Assembly (NCBI GenBank): GCA_003567055.1
Contig: PXAW01000552.1
Span: 1 to 5,412 of the forward strand
DNA from: Hyphomicrobiales bacterium
GTDB lineage: Bacteria > Pseudomonadota > Alphaproteobacteria > Rhizobiales > Beijerinckiaceae
Direction: 5' to 3'
Length of the DNA: 5,412 nt
The translations under genes and the position numbers were made by a program. Position 1 is the first letter of the stretch. Every line of letters starts with the position of its first letter. The notes beneath the pieces were generated by a model, which saw only the letters and a list, made by a program, of their open reading frames with translations, was not told where the DNA came from and did no database searches. Below, in pieces: positions 4,756 to 5,412 of this stretch.

Positions 4756-5412
4756 ATGGCACGAGCGCAAGGCGCGCGGGCGCAGATGGCGCTGGCGTTC
4801 GAGACGAGTTATGGCACCCCGCCCGTGAGCGGTTATACGCGGATGCCCTTCGCCAGCGCGACACTAGGGGCCGAGCAGCCGCTCCTGAACTCCGAACTGC
4901 TGGGTTACGGCCGCGATCCGCTGCCACCAATCAAGGACGCGGTGACCTCGGATGGCGATGTCGTCGTGCCGATCGACGCGCAGGCCTTCGGCTTCTGGCT
5001 GAAGGCGGCCTTCGGAGCGCCGAGCACGACCGGAGCGGAAGCGCCCTACACCCACGCGTTCCACTCGGGCGCCTGGACGCTGCCCAGCCTGTCGATCGAG
5101 ACCGGCATGCCCGAGGTGCCGCGCTATGCGATGTATTCCGGCTGCGTTCTGGATCAGCTGAGCTGGCAGATGCAGCGCTCCGGGCTGCTGACCGCGACCG
5201 CGCGGCTGGTGGCGCAGGGCGAGAGTATGGGCACCACGAGCAGCGCGGGCACGCCTGACGAACTGGCGCTGAAACGCTTCGGCCACTTCAACGGCGCGAT
5301 CAAACGCAACGGCACGGCGCTGGGCAATGTCGTCTCGGCCGAGATCACCTATGCCAACAACCTCGACCGGATCGAAACCATTCGTGCTGACGGCCGCATC
5401 GACGGCGCGGAC
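4756..5412 (+). CDS. Phage tail tube protein (3' end outside window)
   Basis: The first 219 codons of an open frame reach the right edge of the window without a stop. The protein is the tail tube (lambda gpV position), which polymerises into the hollow tube that carries DNA. Family-typical stretches are the start (ARAQMALAFETSYGTPP), a strand pair around VTSDGDVVVPIDAQAFGFWLKAAFG, then THAFHSGAWTLPSLSIETGMPEVPRYAMYSGCVLDQLSWQM, and FGHFNGAIKRNGTALGNVVSAEITYANNLDRIETIRADGRIDG near the edge. These match the phage tail tube family I know as common in alphaproteobacterial siphophage prophages. It follows the tail terminator by 29 bases, in the same order as U-V in lambda (gpV is 246 residues). 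The frame is intact. The remaining C-terminus and the later tail genes should follow outside. Confidence 0.88.
   Translation, partial: MARAQGARAQMALAFETSYGTPPVSGYTRMPFASATLGAEQPLLNSELLGYGRDPLPPIKDAVTSDGDVVVPIDAQAFGFWLKAAFGAPSTTGAEAPYTHAFHSGAWTLPSLSIETGMPEVPRYAMYSGCVLDQLSWQMQRSGLLTATARLVAQGESMGTTSSAGTPDELALKRFGHFNGAIKRNGTALGNVVSAEITYANNLDRIETIRADGRIDGAD

Noticed and set aside
4340..4930. Minus-strand frame opposite the tail terminator and tube genes
   Set aside because: It is antisense to two recognised phage genes and has no motif of its own.
2..5412. Gene transfer agent instead of prophage
   Set aside because: The Rhodobacter-type GTA uses an HK97-type capsid and a conserved gene order. 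The visible capsid end is of the lambda gpE family and the order follows lambda, so a prophage is the better reading.

Overview
The window looks like part of an integrated siphophage (lambda-type morphogenesis genes) in a high-GC alphaproteobacterium, most likely of the Rhodobacterales. That placement rests on my recognition of the protein families and on GC-rich codon use; no marker gene is present. Five plus-strand genes follow the lambda head-to-tail order E - FII - Z - U - V. They are a 3' fragment of a gpE-type major capsid protein (2-457), a small head-tail joining protein (454-768), a DUF6441 protein in the position of the tail-completion protein gpZ (765-1397), a gpU-like tail terminator (4307-4726), and a tail tube protein that runs off the right edge (4756-5412). 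The first three genes overlap by 1-4 bases and are probably translationally coupled.

The unusual part is 1398-4306. Between the Z-like and U-like genes, which are normally adjacent, sit about 2.9 kb with no recognisable phage structural function. This stretch has a long non-coding leader (1398-1814), then a plus-strand gene for an exported seven-bladed YncE/YVTN-type beta-propeller protein (1815-2951). A 259-base gap separates it from a convergent minus-strand gene for an extended-SDR NAD-dependent epimerase/dehydratase (3211-4107). The cassette ends in a 199-base non-coding segment holding operator-like inverted repeats upstream of the epimerase. Both cassette genes have their own Shine-Dalgarno sequences, and one runs against the tail operon. 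This is the layout of a 'moron' (lysogenic-conversion cargo) or a later insertion that left both neighbouring tail genes intact.

How the parts may work together is inference. The phage genes build the head-tail junction and the tail tube. The cassette genes would serve the host: the propeller in the periplasm and the epimerase in cytosolic sugar metabolism. No integrase, transposase, tRNA, CRISPR array or clear target-site duplication is visible, so the origin of the insertion is unresolved.
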